From NCBI GenBank assembly GCA_015061575.1, contig SUWF01000029.1:1-37661 (forward strand): a DNA stretch of 37,661 bases. Direction: 5' to 3'. A model generated the notes under the pieces. It saw only the letters and a list, made by a program, of their open reading frames with translations, was not told where the DNA came from and searched no databases. The position numbers were made by a program, and so were the translations under genes. Positions 7,393 to 15,767 of the stretch are shown here, piece by piece (position 1 is the first letter of the stretch; each line of letters begins with the position of its first letter). Origin of the DNA: Lentisphaerota bacterium. Lineage in GTDB: Bacteria > Verrucomicrobiota > Lentisphaeria > Victivallales > Victivallaceae.

Positions 7393-8286
7393 TTATTTAC
7401 CGTCAGTTGCGGCGGATTTTTGCTGCTGGCGGTATTCTCGGGGCGAGAGGCCGTTTTTGCGCCGGAACAGGCGGGAAAAGTAGTTGCTGTCGTCAAAGCC
7501 GGATTGCTGGGCAACTTCGGCAATACTTAACTGGGAATTCAATAAGAGAAAACTTGCTTCGTCCAGCCTCATTCTGATCAAATATTCCAGTGGGGTACAC
7601 CCGGTGGCTCCCCGGAAATGACGGACAAAACTGGCGGGCGCCATCTTAGCTACTGCGGCCAGCTGAATATTGTGCAGCGGCTTGCGGAAATTGTGCTTCA
7701 TGTAATCAAGACAGTCGGCCAGACGTTCCGGAGAGCGGACGGTGCCGGACTGGGGAACGGTGCGCTGGTAATTTTCCAGCAGAATGGGAATCAGCAGCAG
7801 AAATGTGCCGTAAACCGTGAGGGCGTAGCCAGTTTGCTTTTGCTCCTGCGCCTGATAAGCCATATTCAGCATGGTTTTGATCTGCTCAAGCTCCTGAGCG
7901 GATTCGATCCGGAACCGGGGATAATACTGCATTTGGCGGCAATATTCCGGATTTAAGTGGAACAGCGAAGAAAAACCCGGATGGCGGGTTATATCCCGGC
8001 TGGGAACCGGCAGTTTTTCAAATTGAAAAAGTATATTGTATTGCTCAATATCCACTTCGCTGTGGAATTTATGAACTCCATCGGCGGGCATGACCAGCAC
8101 GTCACCAGCCTGCACGGAAGATGTACAGAAATCAGTTTCGTAAACGGCACTGCCATTGAGGATGATCGCAATTTCGCTGAACTCATGCGAGTGCCAATCC
8201 GCTGCTTCGCTGTGGCGGGTATAAATGATCCGCACCGGCAGCATCCGGTCAAAGAAAAAACTTTTTGCCTGTAGAGTTTGCCGCAT
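7393..8286 (-). CDS. AraC-family transcriptional regulator
   Basis: The product is a 297-residue AraC-type regulator. An N-terminal cupin-like sensing domain contains HSHEFSEIAIILNGSAVYE and AGDVLVMPADGVHKFH. The C-terminal double helix-turn-helix (about the last 100 residues) includes IAEVAQQSGFDDSNYFSRLFRRKNGLSPREYR, a strong family signature. The ATG at 8286 is preferred over an in-frame TTG at 8346, because that TTG is part of a predicted -35 box. The gene is divergent from the hydrolase/prepilin/rhamnosidase set, so control of that set in response to a plant or host sugar is likely. The inducer is not evident from sequence. Confidence 0.93.
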   Translation of the reverse strand: MRQTLQAKSFFFDRMLPVRIIYTRHSEAADWHSHEFSEIAIILNGSAVYETDFCTSSVQAGDVLVMPADGVHKFHSEVDIEQYNILFQFEKLPVPSRDITRHPGFSSLFHLNPEYCRQMQYYPRFRIESAQELEQIKTMLNMAYQAQEQKQTGYALTVYGTFLLLIPILLENYQRTVPQSGTVRSPERLADCLDYMKHNFRKPLHNIQLAAVAKMAPASFVRHFRGATGCTPLEYLIRMRLDEASFLLLNSQLSIAEVAQQSGFDDSNYFSRLFRRKNGLSPREYRQQQKSAATDGK

Positions 8287-8316
8287 TGTTATTAACTTTC
8301 TGTTCAAGTTGCTGCT

Positions 8317-8346
8317 AATATAGCCTGTTATGACGGCGATTGCCAA
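8317..8346 (-). promoter_or_regulatory. Predicted promoter of the AraC-type gene
   Basis: On the minus strand, TTGGCA (8346-8341) and TATATT (8322-8317) are separated by 18 bases. The predicted transcript starts near 8310, giving a short leader before the ATG at 8286. The rest of the 191-base divergent region (8287-8477) is AT-rich and presumably holds the operator and the opposite promoter, but no clear direct repeat for AraC binding was identified. Confidence 0.55.
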
Positions 8347-8477
8347 TTATTAAATACAGATTTGTTGATTTTGTGCTAATTTTTGTTGCAAATGTTAAGG
8401 TTTATGCTAAAAAAAACAGTATATTTATTATTGGATACATTGCTGAATCAGAAAAACTTATAAAGGAGTGCAGATAA

Positions 8478-10946
8478 ATGAAAATACTGAGGATCGCATT
8501 ATATGCGGCAGTGCTGCTGAGCATTGGCTTGAGTGGGGCGGCCGGAGAAACTATTTTGCAGAAGGCCTCCGGAACCCGGCTGGAACGGCAAAAGCATTGG
8601 CAAATGCAGTTTGATTTGACCAAACAGGATATGCAGAATAAATTTATCCGGCTGGAGTTTGACGGGCGGATCGATTTTCCGGAGCTGTCCGGACACAATG
8701 CCACTGCCATGACTGTCTACATTAATGATAAACCGATCCCGGCGGATCGGATGGTCAATTGTCCGATCGAGTTCCGTCGGGCCAATGGTAAAACCGGCGA
8801 GGCCGGCCGTTGGCGGGCACCGCGCTGGAATTACGAAACTCGTAAAACCGGACGGCTTTATGAAGATATTATTTTGAAAAATGGCGGCGATGCTTACGGG
8901 CTGGTCTATTCGCCGGATTTTGATTTGATCGACAGTAAAAAGTATGCTTACCGCAGTCCCGGTTTCAGCCGCAAACACTTTGTTTTTGACCTTAGCGGTA
9001 TGATTACGGAAGGCAAAAACACCGTGACGATCTACAATTTGCTCACCCAAGATGCGGTGGAAGCCATGGGCAACAAGGCGCCGCTGACTTTGGAAATCAA
9101 GGATGTAAAAGTTTACAGCAGTACGCAGAAAATATCCAAGCCGCAGCCGTTCTGGCTGGCTGAATTAGAGGAACTTAATCAGCAAATGCCCTATGTGGAG
9201 CCGATCAGAAATTGGCGGGAAGATTTTTCGTATAACGTTACGCCGCAAGGCTTGCTGACGGTGCGGGTGGGCAAAAAACAGTATCAGGTGATCTCCCGTT
9301 TTTCCTACCCCAACAAGGTCAAGAGTCAGAATGGTTTCCCCCGGCCGTTCACGGCCCAGAATGAGTGGAAAGTGCAGAAAAAATCCGCTGCTGACGGTGC
9401 AGTTGAATTGGCCGCTGCCGGCAGTTTTTACCGGGTCGAACGCAACATTGCTGCGCATGAAAATTATCTGGAAATCAGCGATACAATCACCAATACGACC
9501 GATGAAAAACAGCCGGTTTTCATCCGGCATATCATCCGCATGAAAAATCGGGCGCATATCTATTTATCCGGATTGAAAGTGGAGCCGGGACAAAATGCAC
9601 AGAGCAATCTGCCGGAAAATCCCACTGCTTTTGCCGAAGCTGCTGACGGTTCCGGTATCGGGGTGACGCCTTATGATGATATATTGCGGCTCCATGGAAG
9701 TGTTTTCCAGAATGGGCGGGATATGGAACTGCGTGATCAGCAGCTGGTTTTGGCTCCCCGCAAGAGTGTTAAGCTGGTGTGGCAGATCTTCCCGGTCAAT
9801 CAGGGCGGTTATATGCGTTTTGTCAATAACGTCCGCCATGCCTGGAAATTGCAAAGTCCGGAGGTCAACGGCTGCATCTGGAATCATATCCTCAAGCCGG
9901 TGGCAGCGAATTGGAAGCCCAAGTTCGGGGTGGATACGGTCAGTATTTTCAATACTTTCAAGGGCCGTTCGCTGTGGGGTACAGCTGTGGAGGGCAATTT
10001 GGAGTATGAACAGGAAAAACTCCAAATCATTGACAGCATCCGCAAGCTCCATCCTCAACTCAAGATCATGGCCAGCTATATGGCGATATATTTCAGCAAT
10101 ATTTGTGCGGCCGATCAGGAGCGGTTTAAAGACTTGGTAATCATCAATAAAAATGGTACTTACCCGACGGAGGGCGGCTGCCGCTTCTATATCCCGAGCC
10201 GGAATAACGAGTTCGGCAAGATGGTGGAAAAAAATATCGACCGCATGATCGATGTGTGGAAAGTTGACGGCATTTACTTTGATTATATGGAAGGGGCGGA
10301 TGCTTACTATACTTACAATCAATATGACGGGGTCAGCGGCGACATCCGGGAAGCTGACGGCAGTCTGCAGGCCGTTAAAGGTTCTTATCAGCTTTTGAGT
10401 CAGGACTTTTTGATCTATTTAGTTAAGAAGATCCACAGCAAAGGGTTGTTTGTCCGGGCCAACCGCAATAACTTTACAGCTTCGACCATGAATCAGATTA
10501 ACGACATCGTGCCGATACGTTTTACGGAGTGCGGCTACCCGGATCAGCTGACCCGCGGCCAGTTGGCGCCGTGTCCGATGGGCTTGCAGCGGACGCTTTC
10601 CAACAAGCTGGAGCTGCAGACATTGCGGGCGTTATACGAAGGGCTGACTACGTCACCTTATCACACAGCGTACAAGCATCGTCAGGATGATAATCCGGTT
10701 TCGGCCATGTGGCCCATTGCGTATCGGGAAATGCGCCGGGGGGTGGTCATTGGCGAAAATAAGATCGTTACGGCGGTCAGCGGGCATTTCGGGTTCGGGG
10801 ATGCATCCAAACTGGCGGTGCGCTTTTACAATCAGGATGGGTTGCGCACCCGGCGGGAATTTCCGCAGGTGGTCAAAGATGGTAAAAATTATGTATCTGT
10901 AAAATTGAAAACCGGTGAAATAGCAGTTATTGACCGGGTAAAATAA
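8478..10946 (+). CDS. Secreted TIM-barrel glycoside hydrolase-like protein
   Basis: The 822-residue product begins with a signal peptide (about residues 1-23, ending near SGAAG) and should be exported. Residues about 30-430 look like beta-sandwich regions with many aromatic and polar strands. Residues about 470-760 look like an alpha/beta barrel. This part includes IMASYMAIYFSNI, DGIYFDYMEGADAYY (about 597-611, with an acid pair at a strand end as in retaining glycosidases) and NDIVPIRFTECGYPDQL. I cannot assign a numbered GH family. AAAGGAG lies 9 bases before the ATG. It is first in a co-directional set with a prepilin-like protein and GH78, so action on a rhamnose-containing polysaccharide is inferred. 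Confidence 0.7.
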   Translation: MKILRIALYAAVLLSIGLSGAAGETILQKASGTRLERQKHWQMQFDLTKQDMQNKFIRLEFDGRIDFPELSGHNATAMTVYINDKPIPADRMVNCPIEFRRANGKTGEAGRWRAPRWNYETRKTGRLYEDIILKNGGDAYGLVYSPDFDLIDSKKYAYRSPGFSRKHFVFDLSGMITEGKNTVTIYNLLTQDAVEAMGNKAPLTLEIKDVKVYSSTQKISKPQPFWLAELEELNQQMPYVEPIRNWREDFSYNVTPQGLLTVRVGKKQYQVISRFSYPNKVKSQNGFPRPFTAQNEWKVQKKSAADGAVELAAAGSFYRVERNIAAHENYLEISDTITNTTDEKQPVFIRHIIRMKNRAHIYLSGLKVEPGQNAQSNLPENPTAFAEAADGSGIGVTPYDDILRLHGSVFQNGRDMELRDQQLVLAPRKSVKLVWQIFPVNQGGYMRFVNNVRHAWKLQSPEVNGCIWNHILKPVAANWKPKFGVDTVSIFNTFKGRSLWGTAVEGNLEYEQEKLQIIDSIRKLHPQLKIMASYMAIYFSNICAADQERFKDLVIINKNGTYPTEGGCRFYIPSRNNEFGKMVEKNIDRMIDVWKVDGIYFDYMEGADAYYTYNQYDGVSGDIREADGSLQAVKGSYQLLSQDFLIYLVKKIHSKGLFVRANRNNFTASTMNQINDIVPIRFTECGYPDQLTRGQLAPCPMGLQRTLSNKLELQTLRALYEGLTTSPYHTAYKHRQDDNPVSAMWPIAYREMRRGVVIGENKIVTAVSGHFGFGDASKLAVRFYNQDGLRTRREFPQVVKDGKNYVSVKLKTGEIAVIDRVK

Positions 10947-10958
10947 AGGAGAATTGCC

Positions 10959-11717
10959 ATGAAAAAAAGTTTTACTTTGATTGAGCTTCTGGTCGTGATT
11001 GCTATTATTGCCATTTTAGCGGCCATGCTGCTGCCAGCTTTGTCGGCGGCCAGGGAACGGGCCCGCAGTGCCAATTGCGTTGGCAAACTCAAACAATGCG
11101 GGGCGGCAACGCTTATGTATGCCGGGGATAATAAAGATTTTATTCCGGTACCCCGCAATCATGGTTCGGAAGGGGAACTCTACCGTTCAGTTTATTATGC
11201 GTCAGCGAGTCTTTATCCACGGCACAGTACGCCCGGACTGCTGATTTTTGGCGGATATTTCGGCAGCGAGCAATCAGAATTGATGGAAAATGAAGTGGTC
11301 GAACACTATTATAAATGCCCCAGCGATGCCGTGTTGTTCGGCAACGTGTTCCGTGACAGCGATAAATATAATTATACCAGTTATATGTTTATGAATCATT
11401 CGGCAGCCAGTATTGCCAAAGAGAGCAACGACCCGAAAAATTATCTGCGGATCGGCCGCACTGCCGGCGGCGATGCCAAAACCCGCTGTCTGGTTGGGAC
11501 GGATGATCCCGGCAATGTCATTCAGCACGATGTGCATTTGAGTGCCATAAAATATTTGATGAAAATCAGCAGTATCGATCAGACCACGCCTATCCATCCC
11601 AATGTGATCAACACTTTGCATTTGGGCGGTCATGTCAAGAATAATGCGGCTGACCGGACGCTGCAGAATAATGCATCGATATGGTGTTTCGGGGCGTATT
11701 TTGATGATAATATTTAA
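10959..11717 (+). CDS. Prepilin-type N-terminal methylation domain protein (pseudopilin-like)
   Basis: The 252-residue product starts [19 protein letters not shown], the class III signal recognised by prepilin peptidase: a charged leader, then cleavage before FTLIE, which leaves Phe1 and Glu5. A hydrophobic helix follows and then [12 protein letters not shown], a signature very common in Lentisphaerota and Planctomycetota paralogues. The C-terminal globular part contains YKCPSDAV and a final HLGGHVKNN motif related to the H-x-G end of such proteins. AAGGAG lies 7 bases before the ATG, and the gene is 12 bases after the hydrolase. It lies between two hydrolases. Its role (secretion, surface display or glycan binding) is unknown. 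Confidence 0.9.
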   Translation: MKKSFTLIELLVVIAIIAILAAMLLPALSAARERARSANCVGKLKQCGAATLMYAGDNKDFIPVPRNHGSEGELYRSVYYASASLYPRHSTPGLLIFGGYFGSEQSELMENEVVEHYYKCPSDAVLFGNVFRDSDKYNYTSYMFMNHSAASIAKESNDPKNYLRIGRTAGGDAKTRCLVGTDDPGNVIQHDVHLSAIKYLMKISSIDQTTPIHPNVINTLHLGGHVKNNAADRTLQNNASIWCFGAYFDDNI

Positions 11718-11733
11718 TTGAAAAAATTCTATT

Positions 11734-14208
11734 ATGGCTATTGAAATTTTTCAGCGGCTGGAATGTGAATATATGCCGCAGCCGTATGGGATCGCCGTAC
11801 GTCCGGTGGGGTTTTCCTGGCAGGGGCCCGCCGGGCATTTGCGGATATTTGATATGCATGGCTCCATGGTTTTTGATTCGCTCGAAGCGGTCGATTCGCC
11901 TTATTGCTCAGAATGGATACCGCAGGCGCAGCAGCAATATTTCTGGAGCGTGGAAAATGCTGACGGCAAAGCTGAATCGACCTTTGAAAGTGCTTTGGCG
12001 GATGATTTTTCCTGGCAGCCGGCGTATTGGCTCAGCGATGCGTGCAACCCCGGTAATATTGGGGCGCCGACGTCGCTTTTCCGGACTGCTTTTGATGCTC
12101 CGGAATGGATTGACAAAAGCCGGAGCCGATTGTATATCAGTGCGTTAGGTCTTTACTCGGTAAAAATCAACGGCCGGAACGTTACTGAAGATGTTTTGAC
12201 TCCGGGCGCAGTGGATTTTTCCCGCCGGGCGATCTATCAAACTTATTGTGTAGAGTCGCTGCTGCAGCCGGGGATTAATCAGCTCAGCGTTGAATTGGCC
12301 GGCGGCTGGCATTCCGGTTTGATCGCCAGTACCGGGATCAATTATGACCGGCCGTTTTATGTTACTCAGGATGCCTTTATTTTGCGGCTGGAAACTCAGC
12401 GCACGCCGGAGTCGCCATGGAAGTTGCTGTGTTGGAGCAACCGTCAGGATTGGCAGGCGTTCTGCCAGACCGGGCGCTGCTGCAGCGATATTTATCTGGG
12501 CGAATATTTTGACGCCACCAAAGAGGATGGAGAGCCGTCACAGTGGCTGAAAGAGTTTGAAATTCCACTGAAATTGGAGCCGGGCAATAATCTGCCGGTG
12601 CGGCGGATCATGGAATTGGAACCGGTATCGATCAAGCGTTACGGAGAGAGTTTTATAGTGGATTTCGGCCAGAATCTGTCGGGTCGGGAGCGCATAACTT
12701 TCCGGGCCGGGCGTGGCACTAAAGTAGTGATCAAACATGGCGAAATGCTGCATGATGACGGTGCGCTTTATATCGAAAATCTGCGGAGAGCCCGGGCGGA
12801 AACCGTGATCATTGCGCCCGGCGGGGAATTTACCTTTGAGCCGGAATTTACCTTTTACGGATTCCGCTATCTGGAAATTTCCGGCGTGGAAGATTTTTCC
12901 GTCAAAGCGGTCGTTCTGCACAGTGATTTGACGGTTTGCAGCCGGTTCGAGTGTTCCAATAAATTGCTGAATAAATTTATGGACAACGTGTTGTGGAGCC
13001 AGCGCAGTAATTTCCTTGATATTCCCACGGATTGTCCGCAGCGGGATGAACGGCGCGGCTGGTCGGGCGATGCGCAGGTTTTTGCTCCGACGGCGTTGTT
13101 CAACATGCACAGTGCAGCGTTTTTCCGGAAATATCTGACGGATCTACGGCTTTGCCGCTCCAATGATGGACGTTTCCCGGATTATGCGCCTTGCTATCCT
13201 TACAACGATTTGTCAAGTTCGTACGGCAATTCCGGCTGGAGCGATGCGGGGGTAGTCATACCTTACAACCTCTATTTATATTACGGCAATAAGCAGTTGT
13301 TGAGCGAAAATGCTCCGGCGGTCTACCAGTGGATCGATTATCAGGCCAATGATCTTAAACGGCGCAATGTGTGCAGTCATGCCCGCTTCAAAGATTGGCT
13401 GAATGTGGATGATCCGACCAGCGCTGAATTTATTTCAAGTGCGTATTTTGCCCATACAGCTGTGTTGGCTGTCCGCATCGCCCGGGCGTTGGATGACGAA
13501 AAAAATCTTGTTCGTATGCAGGAACATGCGGCGTTGGCCAGAAAGTATTTTCAGCGTCATTTTCTGGATGATTCCGGATGTTTACGGGAAAAAAGTCAAT
13601 GCGCAGCGGCGATGGCTTTGGCCTTGGAGCTGCTGGAAGCGGAGCAAATAACTGATGCTGTCCGGCTGTTGACCGGTAATATCCGCCAGCATGGCCATCT
13701 GACTACCGGATTTTTGGGTACGCCGCTGCTGCTGACGGCATTAAGCAGTCACGGCGAGCTGGATTTGGCATATAGTTTGCTGGAGTCCACCCGTTGCCCG
13801 TCATGGCTTTATCCGGTAACGCAGGGCGCAACTACGATTTGGGAACGCTGGAACAGTTGGAATCAAACGGACGGATTCGCTGATATTGGTATGAACAGCT
13901 TCAACCATTATGCTTATGGGGCGGCGGCAGCGTGGGTGTATCAGACGGCAGCGGGTATCCAACCGGAGTGGGAATATCCGGGCTTCCGGAAGTTTAAGCT
14001 GGCTCCACAGCCGGGCGGAACGCTGCAGGAGTTGTCTTTGCAGTATGATTCCCCCTGCGGCTTGATCAAATCCGCCTGGAAACGTACGGCCGGGGCGATC
14101 GAGTACCGTTTTGCCATTCCTGCCGGAACTTCTGCAGATGTACAACTGCCCGGCCGGGAGGCTATGCTGCTGGCGGCCGGGGAGTACAGTTTCAAGGTTC
14201 AGAGTTGA
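11734..14208 (+). CDS. Alpha-L-rhamnosidase, GH78
   Basis: GH78 enzymes release terminal alpha-L-rhamnose by inversion. The 824-residue product has N-terminal beta domains (about residues 1-370, including SALGLYSVKINGRNVTEDVLTPG). The (alpha/alpha)6 catalytic barrel follows, with the diagnostic DIPTDCPQRDERRGWSGDAQ, in which E439 lies in the acid motif. GATTIWERWNSW contains E704, at the place of the catalytic base. No signal peptide is seen, so cytoplasmic action on imported oligosaccharides is likely. The gap to the prepilin gene is 16 bases and the ribosome binding site is weak, which fits co-transcription. It ends 22 bases from the convergent small gene. Confidence 0.93.
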   Translation: MAIEIFQRLECEYMPQPYGIAVRPVGFSWQGPAGHLRIFDMHGSMVFDSLEAVDSPYCSEWIPQAQQQYFWSVENADGKAESTFESALADDFSWQPAYWLSDACNPGNIGAPTSLFRTAFDAPEWIDKSRSRLYISALGLYSVKINGRNVTEDVLTPGAVDFSRRAIYQTYCVESLLQPGINQLSVELAGGWHSGLIASTGINYDRPFYVTQDAFILRLETQRTPESPWKLLCWSNRQDWQAFCQTGRCCSDIYLGEYFDATKEDGEPSQWLKEFEIPLKLEPGNNLPVRRIMELEPVSIKRYGESFIVDFGQNLSGRERITFRAGRGTKVVIKHGEMLHDDGALYIENLRRARAETVIIAPGGEFTFEPEFTFYGFRYLEISGVEDFSVKAVVLHSDLTVCSRFECSNKLLNKFMDNVLWSQRSNFLDIPTDCPQRDERRGWSGDAQVFAPTALFNMHSAAFFRKYLTDLRLCRSNDGRFPDYAPCYPYNDLSSSYGNSGWSDAGVVIPYNLYLYYGNKQLLSENAPAVYQWIDYQANDLKRRNVCSHARFKDWLNVDDPTSAEFISSAYFAHTAVLAVRIARALDDEKNLVRMQEHAALARKYFQRHFLDDSGCLREKSQCAAAMALALELLEAEQITDAVRLLTGNIRQHGHLTTGFLGTPLLLTALSSHGELDLAYSLLESTRCPSWLYPVTQGATTIWERWNSWNQTDGFADIGMNSFNHYAYGAAAAWVYQTAAGIQPEWEYPGFRKFKLAPQPGGTLQELSLQYDSPCGLIKSAWKRTAGAIEYRFAIPAGTSADVQLPGREAMLLAAGEYSFKVQS

Positions 14209-14230
14209 AGTTTCTGTCTGGCAGAAGTAC

Positions 14231-14593
14231 TTAAAGTCCGAACAGACGGTGGATTTTTTCACGCAAGGTCCGGGCCGGCGGCGTTGCTTCGGTTTCCGGC
14301 TCCTGCCAATCCGAAAATCCCGGCACTTCCTGCCAGTTGTAGGCGTTGATATAAGCGTTGCCGCCGTTGTAGTAATTGAGGAATACTTCGGTAAGCTCTT
14401 CCTGAGTAAATTCGCTTTGTTCCGCCCGGTACAAACCGGCTGGATTTTTGTATTCCAGACCGTAACCATCGGTTTGCAGAAAGTTGCTGGCGTCCCGTTC
14501 CAATATGGCGTATTCCTCTGCTCCGGCCATGACCCGGGCGAGGATCAATTTGATATGCTCGGCATCTTGCACAGCTATGTCGTTGATTTTCAT
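14231..14593 (-). CDS. Hypothetical 120-residue protein
   Basis: I do not recognise this family. The ATG at 14593 gives a product starting MKINDIAVQDAEHIKLILARV; a longer open frame reaching into nagA is ignored because it reads nagA in the wrong frame. The protein is acidic, with predicted helices (AEHIKLILARVMAGAEEYAILERDA, about 11-35) and an aromatic stretch FLNYYNGGNAYINAYNW (about 71-87). The last 25 residues are proline/glutamate-rich and then basic (REKIHRLFGL). It has no signal peptide or membrane segment. It starts 25 bases after the nagA terminator, so it depends on read-through or on a promoter inside nagA. Confidence 0.7.
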   Translation of the reverse strand: MKINDIAVQDAEHIKLILARVMAGAEEYAILERDASNFLQTDGYGLEYKNPAGLYRAEQSEFTQEELTEVFLNYYNGGNAYINAYNWQEVPGFSDWQEPETEATPPARTLREKIHRLFGL

Positions 14594-14617
14594 GATTTGA
14601 TACCTGGTTAAAGCGTT

Positions 14618-14654
14618 AAAAAAAGCTCCGGCAAGAACATTCACCTGCCGGAGC
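14618..14654 (-). terminator. Intrinsic terminator of the nagA-like gene
   Basis: On the minus strand, GCTCCGGCA (14654-14646) pairs with TGCCGGAGC (14633-14625), nine perfect pairs with a 12-base loop. T7 follows at 14624-14618. It is located 20 bases after the nagA stop. Confidence 0.88.
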
Positions 14655-14673
14655 ATATTGGCAATTACCTTGC

Positions 14674-15669
14674 TCAGATCGCAGCAAAGCTGCTGCCGTT
14701 CCAGGCGTATTTGGCCGGGAGTTTGGCGGCAAATGCTTCCGGATCGATGCCGATCTTTTTCAGCGGAGCGATAAAGCACATCTGCACAATATCTTCCGGC
14801 GTGAAAGCGTTCAAACCGGCTACGACGTTGGCGCACTGCAGAATGGTGGCCGAAGAACCGACCAGGCATTTCTTTTCGGGGTTGTGCAGCAGACCATTTT
14901 CTTCCAGCACTGCGTAGTTGCCCAGCGTTTCGTACACCCCCGGAGGCATACCGGCGATGGGGGAAGCGTCGCTTACGCAAATAACATTATCCACGCCCTT
15001 GGCCCGGATCATAGCCTTGACTACCGGCGGGGGCAGGTGGTGGCCATCGGTGATCAAACCGGCCATCACGCCGTCTTCGCACAGACCGGCCCAGATGGGG
15101 TTGCGGTGACGGTCGATGCTGTTGGGGCAGCCGTTGCCCAGGTGAGTAAGCCAGCTGGCACCGGCAGCGGCGCAACGCTGCACATCTTCAAAGGTGGCCA
15201 GATGATGCCCCAGCGAAACGACCACGCCCTTGCTGACGGCATATTTGGTAAATTCGGCAGCCCCTTCGCTTTCGGCAGCAATGGTGATGACCTTGATGGT
15301 ATTGCGGCTCCACTTCATCATTTTGTCGAAAAATTCGGCGGTGGGTTTCTGCACATATTTGGGGTTGTGCGCACCCACGGCACCGGGCTGATCGCTCAGG
15401 AACGGCCCTTCGGCGTGGATACCCAGAATAACGTGACCGACTTCGGGATCTTCCATAGCATCGGCGATGATCCCGAGGTTTTTTTCGTAGATTTCTTCGC
15501 TGGAGGTGATCACGGTAGCGAGGAATCCGGCGGTACCGCGTTTGTAAATTTCCCGGGCGGTCATCAGCACCTTTTCCAGCGTCAGACCTTCGGCGGAGTA
15601 ATCGACCCCCAGAAAACCATTGACCTGCAGGTCAACGAATCCGGGCAGACTGTTGATAGAAATAGCCAT
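14674..15669 (-). CDS. nagA: N-acetylglucosamine-6-phosphate deacetylase-like amidohydrolase
   Basis: NagA removes acetate from GlcNAc-6-phosphate in amino-sugar catabolism in the cytoplasm. The 331-residue product has PGFVDLQVNGF (residues 9-19), HAEGPFLS with metal ligand E87, LGHH (H155), THLGN (H176), ITDGHH (H210/H211) and the catalytic aspartate in VSDAS (D234). About 45 N-terminal and 40 C-terminal residues of usual NagA are absent. These would form the small beta-sandwich domain, so this is essentially a bare catalytic barrel. The start is fixed by AAGGATG upstream. nagB is not adjacent. It has its own promoter and terminator. The exact substrate could differ from GlcNAc-6-P. Confidence 0.82.
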   Translation of the reverse strand: MAISINSLPGFVDLQVNGFLGVDYSAEGLTLEKVLMTAREIYKRGTAGFLATVITSSEEIYEKNLGIIADAMEDPEVGHVILGIHAEGPFLSDQPGAVGAHNPKYVQKPTAEFFDKMMKWSRNTIKVITIAAESEGAAEFTKYAVSKGVVVSLGHHLATFEDVQRCAAAGASWLTHLGNGCPNSIDRHRNPIWAGLCEDGVMAGLITDGHHLPPPVVKAMIRAKGVDNVICVSDASPIAGMPPGVYETLGNYAVLEENGLLHNPEKKCLVGSSATILQCANVVAGLNAFTPEDIVQMCFIAPLKKIGIDPEAFAAKLPAKYAWNGSSFAAI

Positions 15670-15719
15670 TTTTTCATCCTTTGTATTACAAAAGTAACGT
15701 GATTTTGCTGAATCGGTTT

Positions 15720-15748
15720 AACATACCACAAAAGCGGTTCTTTTTCAA
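15720..15748 (-). promoter_or_regulatory. Predicted promoter of the nagA-like gene
   Basis: On the minus strand, TTGAAA (15748-15743) and TATGTT (15725-15720) are 17 bases apart, with the ATG about 50 bases downstream. The box lies just after the mtaB stop, so the nagA-like gene is probably a separate unit despite having the same direction. Confidence 0.6.
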
Positions 15749-15767
15749 GTCAGAACTGTGATTTTTT

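Noticed and set aside
8287-8346. TTG start at 8346 for the AraC-type gene
   Set aside because: The TTG belongs to a predicted -35 box, and the added 20 residues have no domain similarity.
14594-14980. Extension of the 120-residue orphan protein into nagA
   Set aside because: It would read the nagA terminator and nagA itself out of frame; an ATG with plausible spacing exists at 14593.
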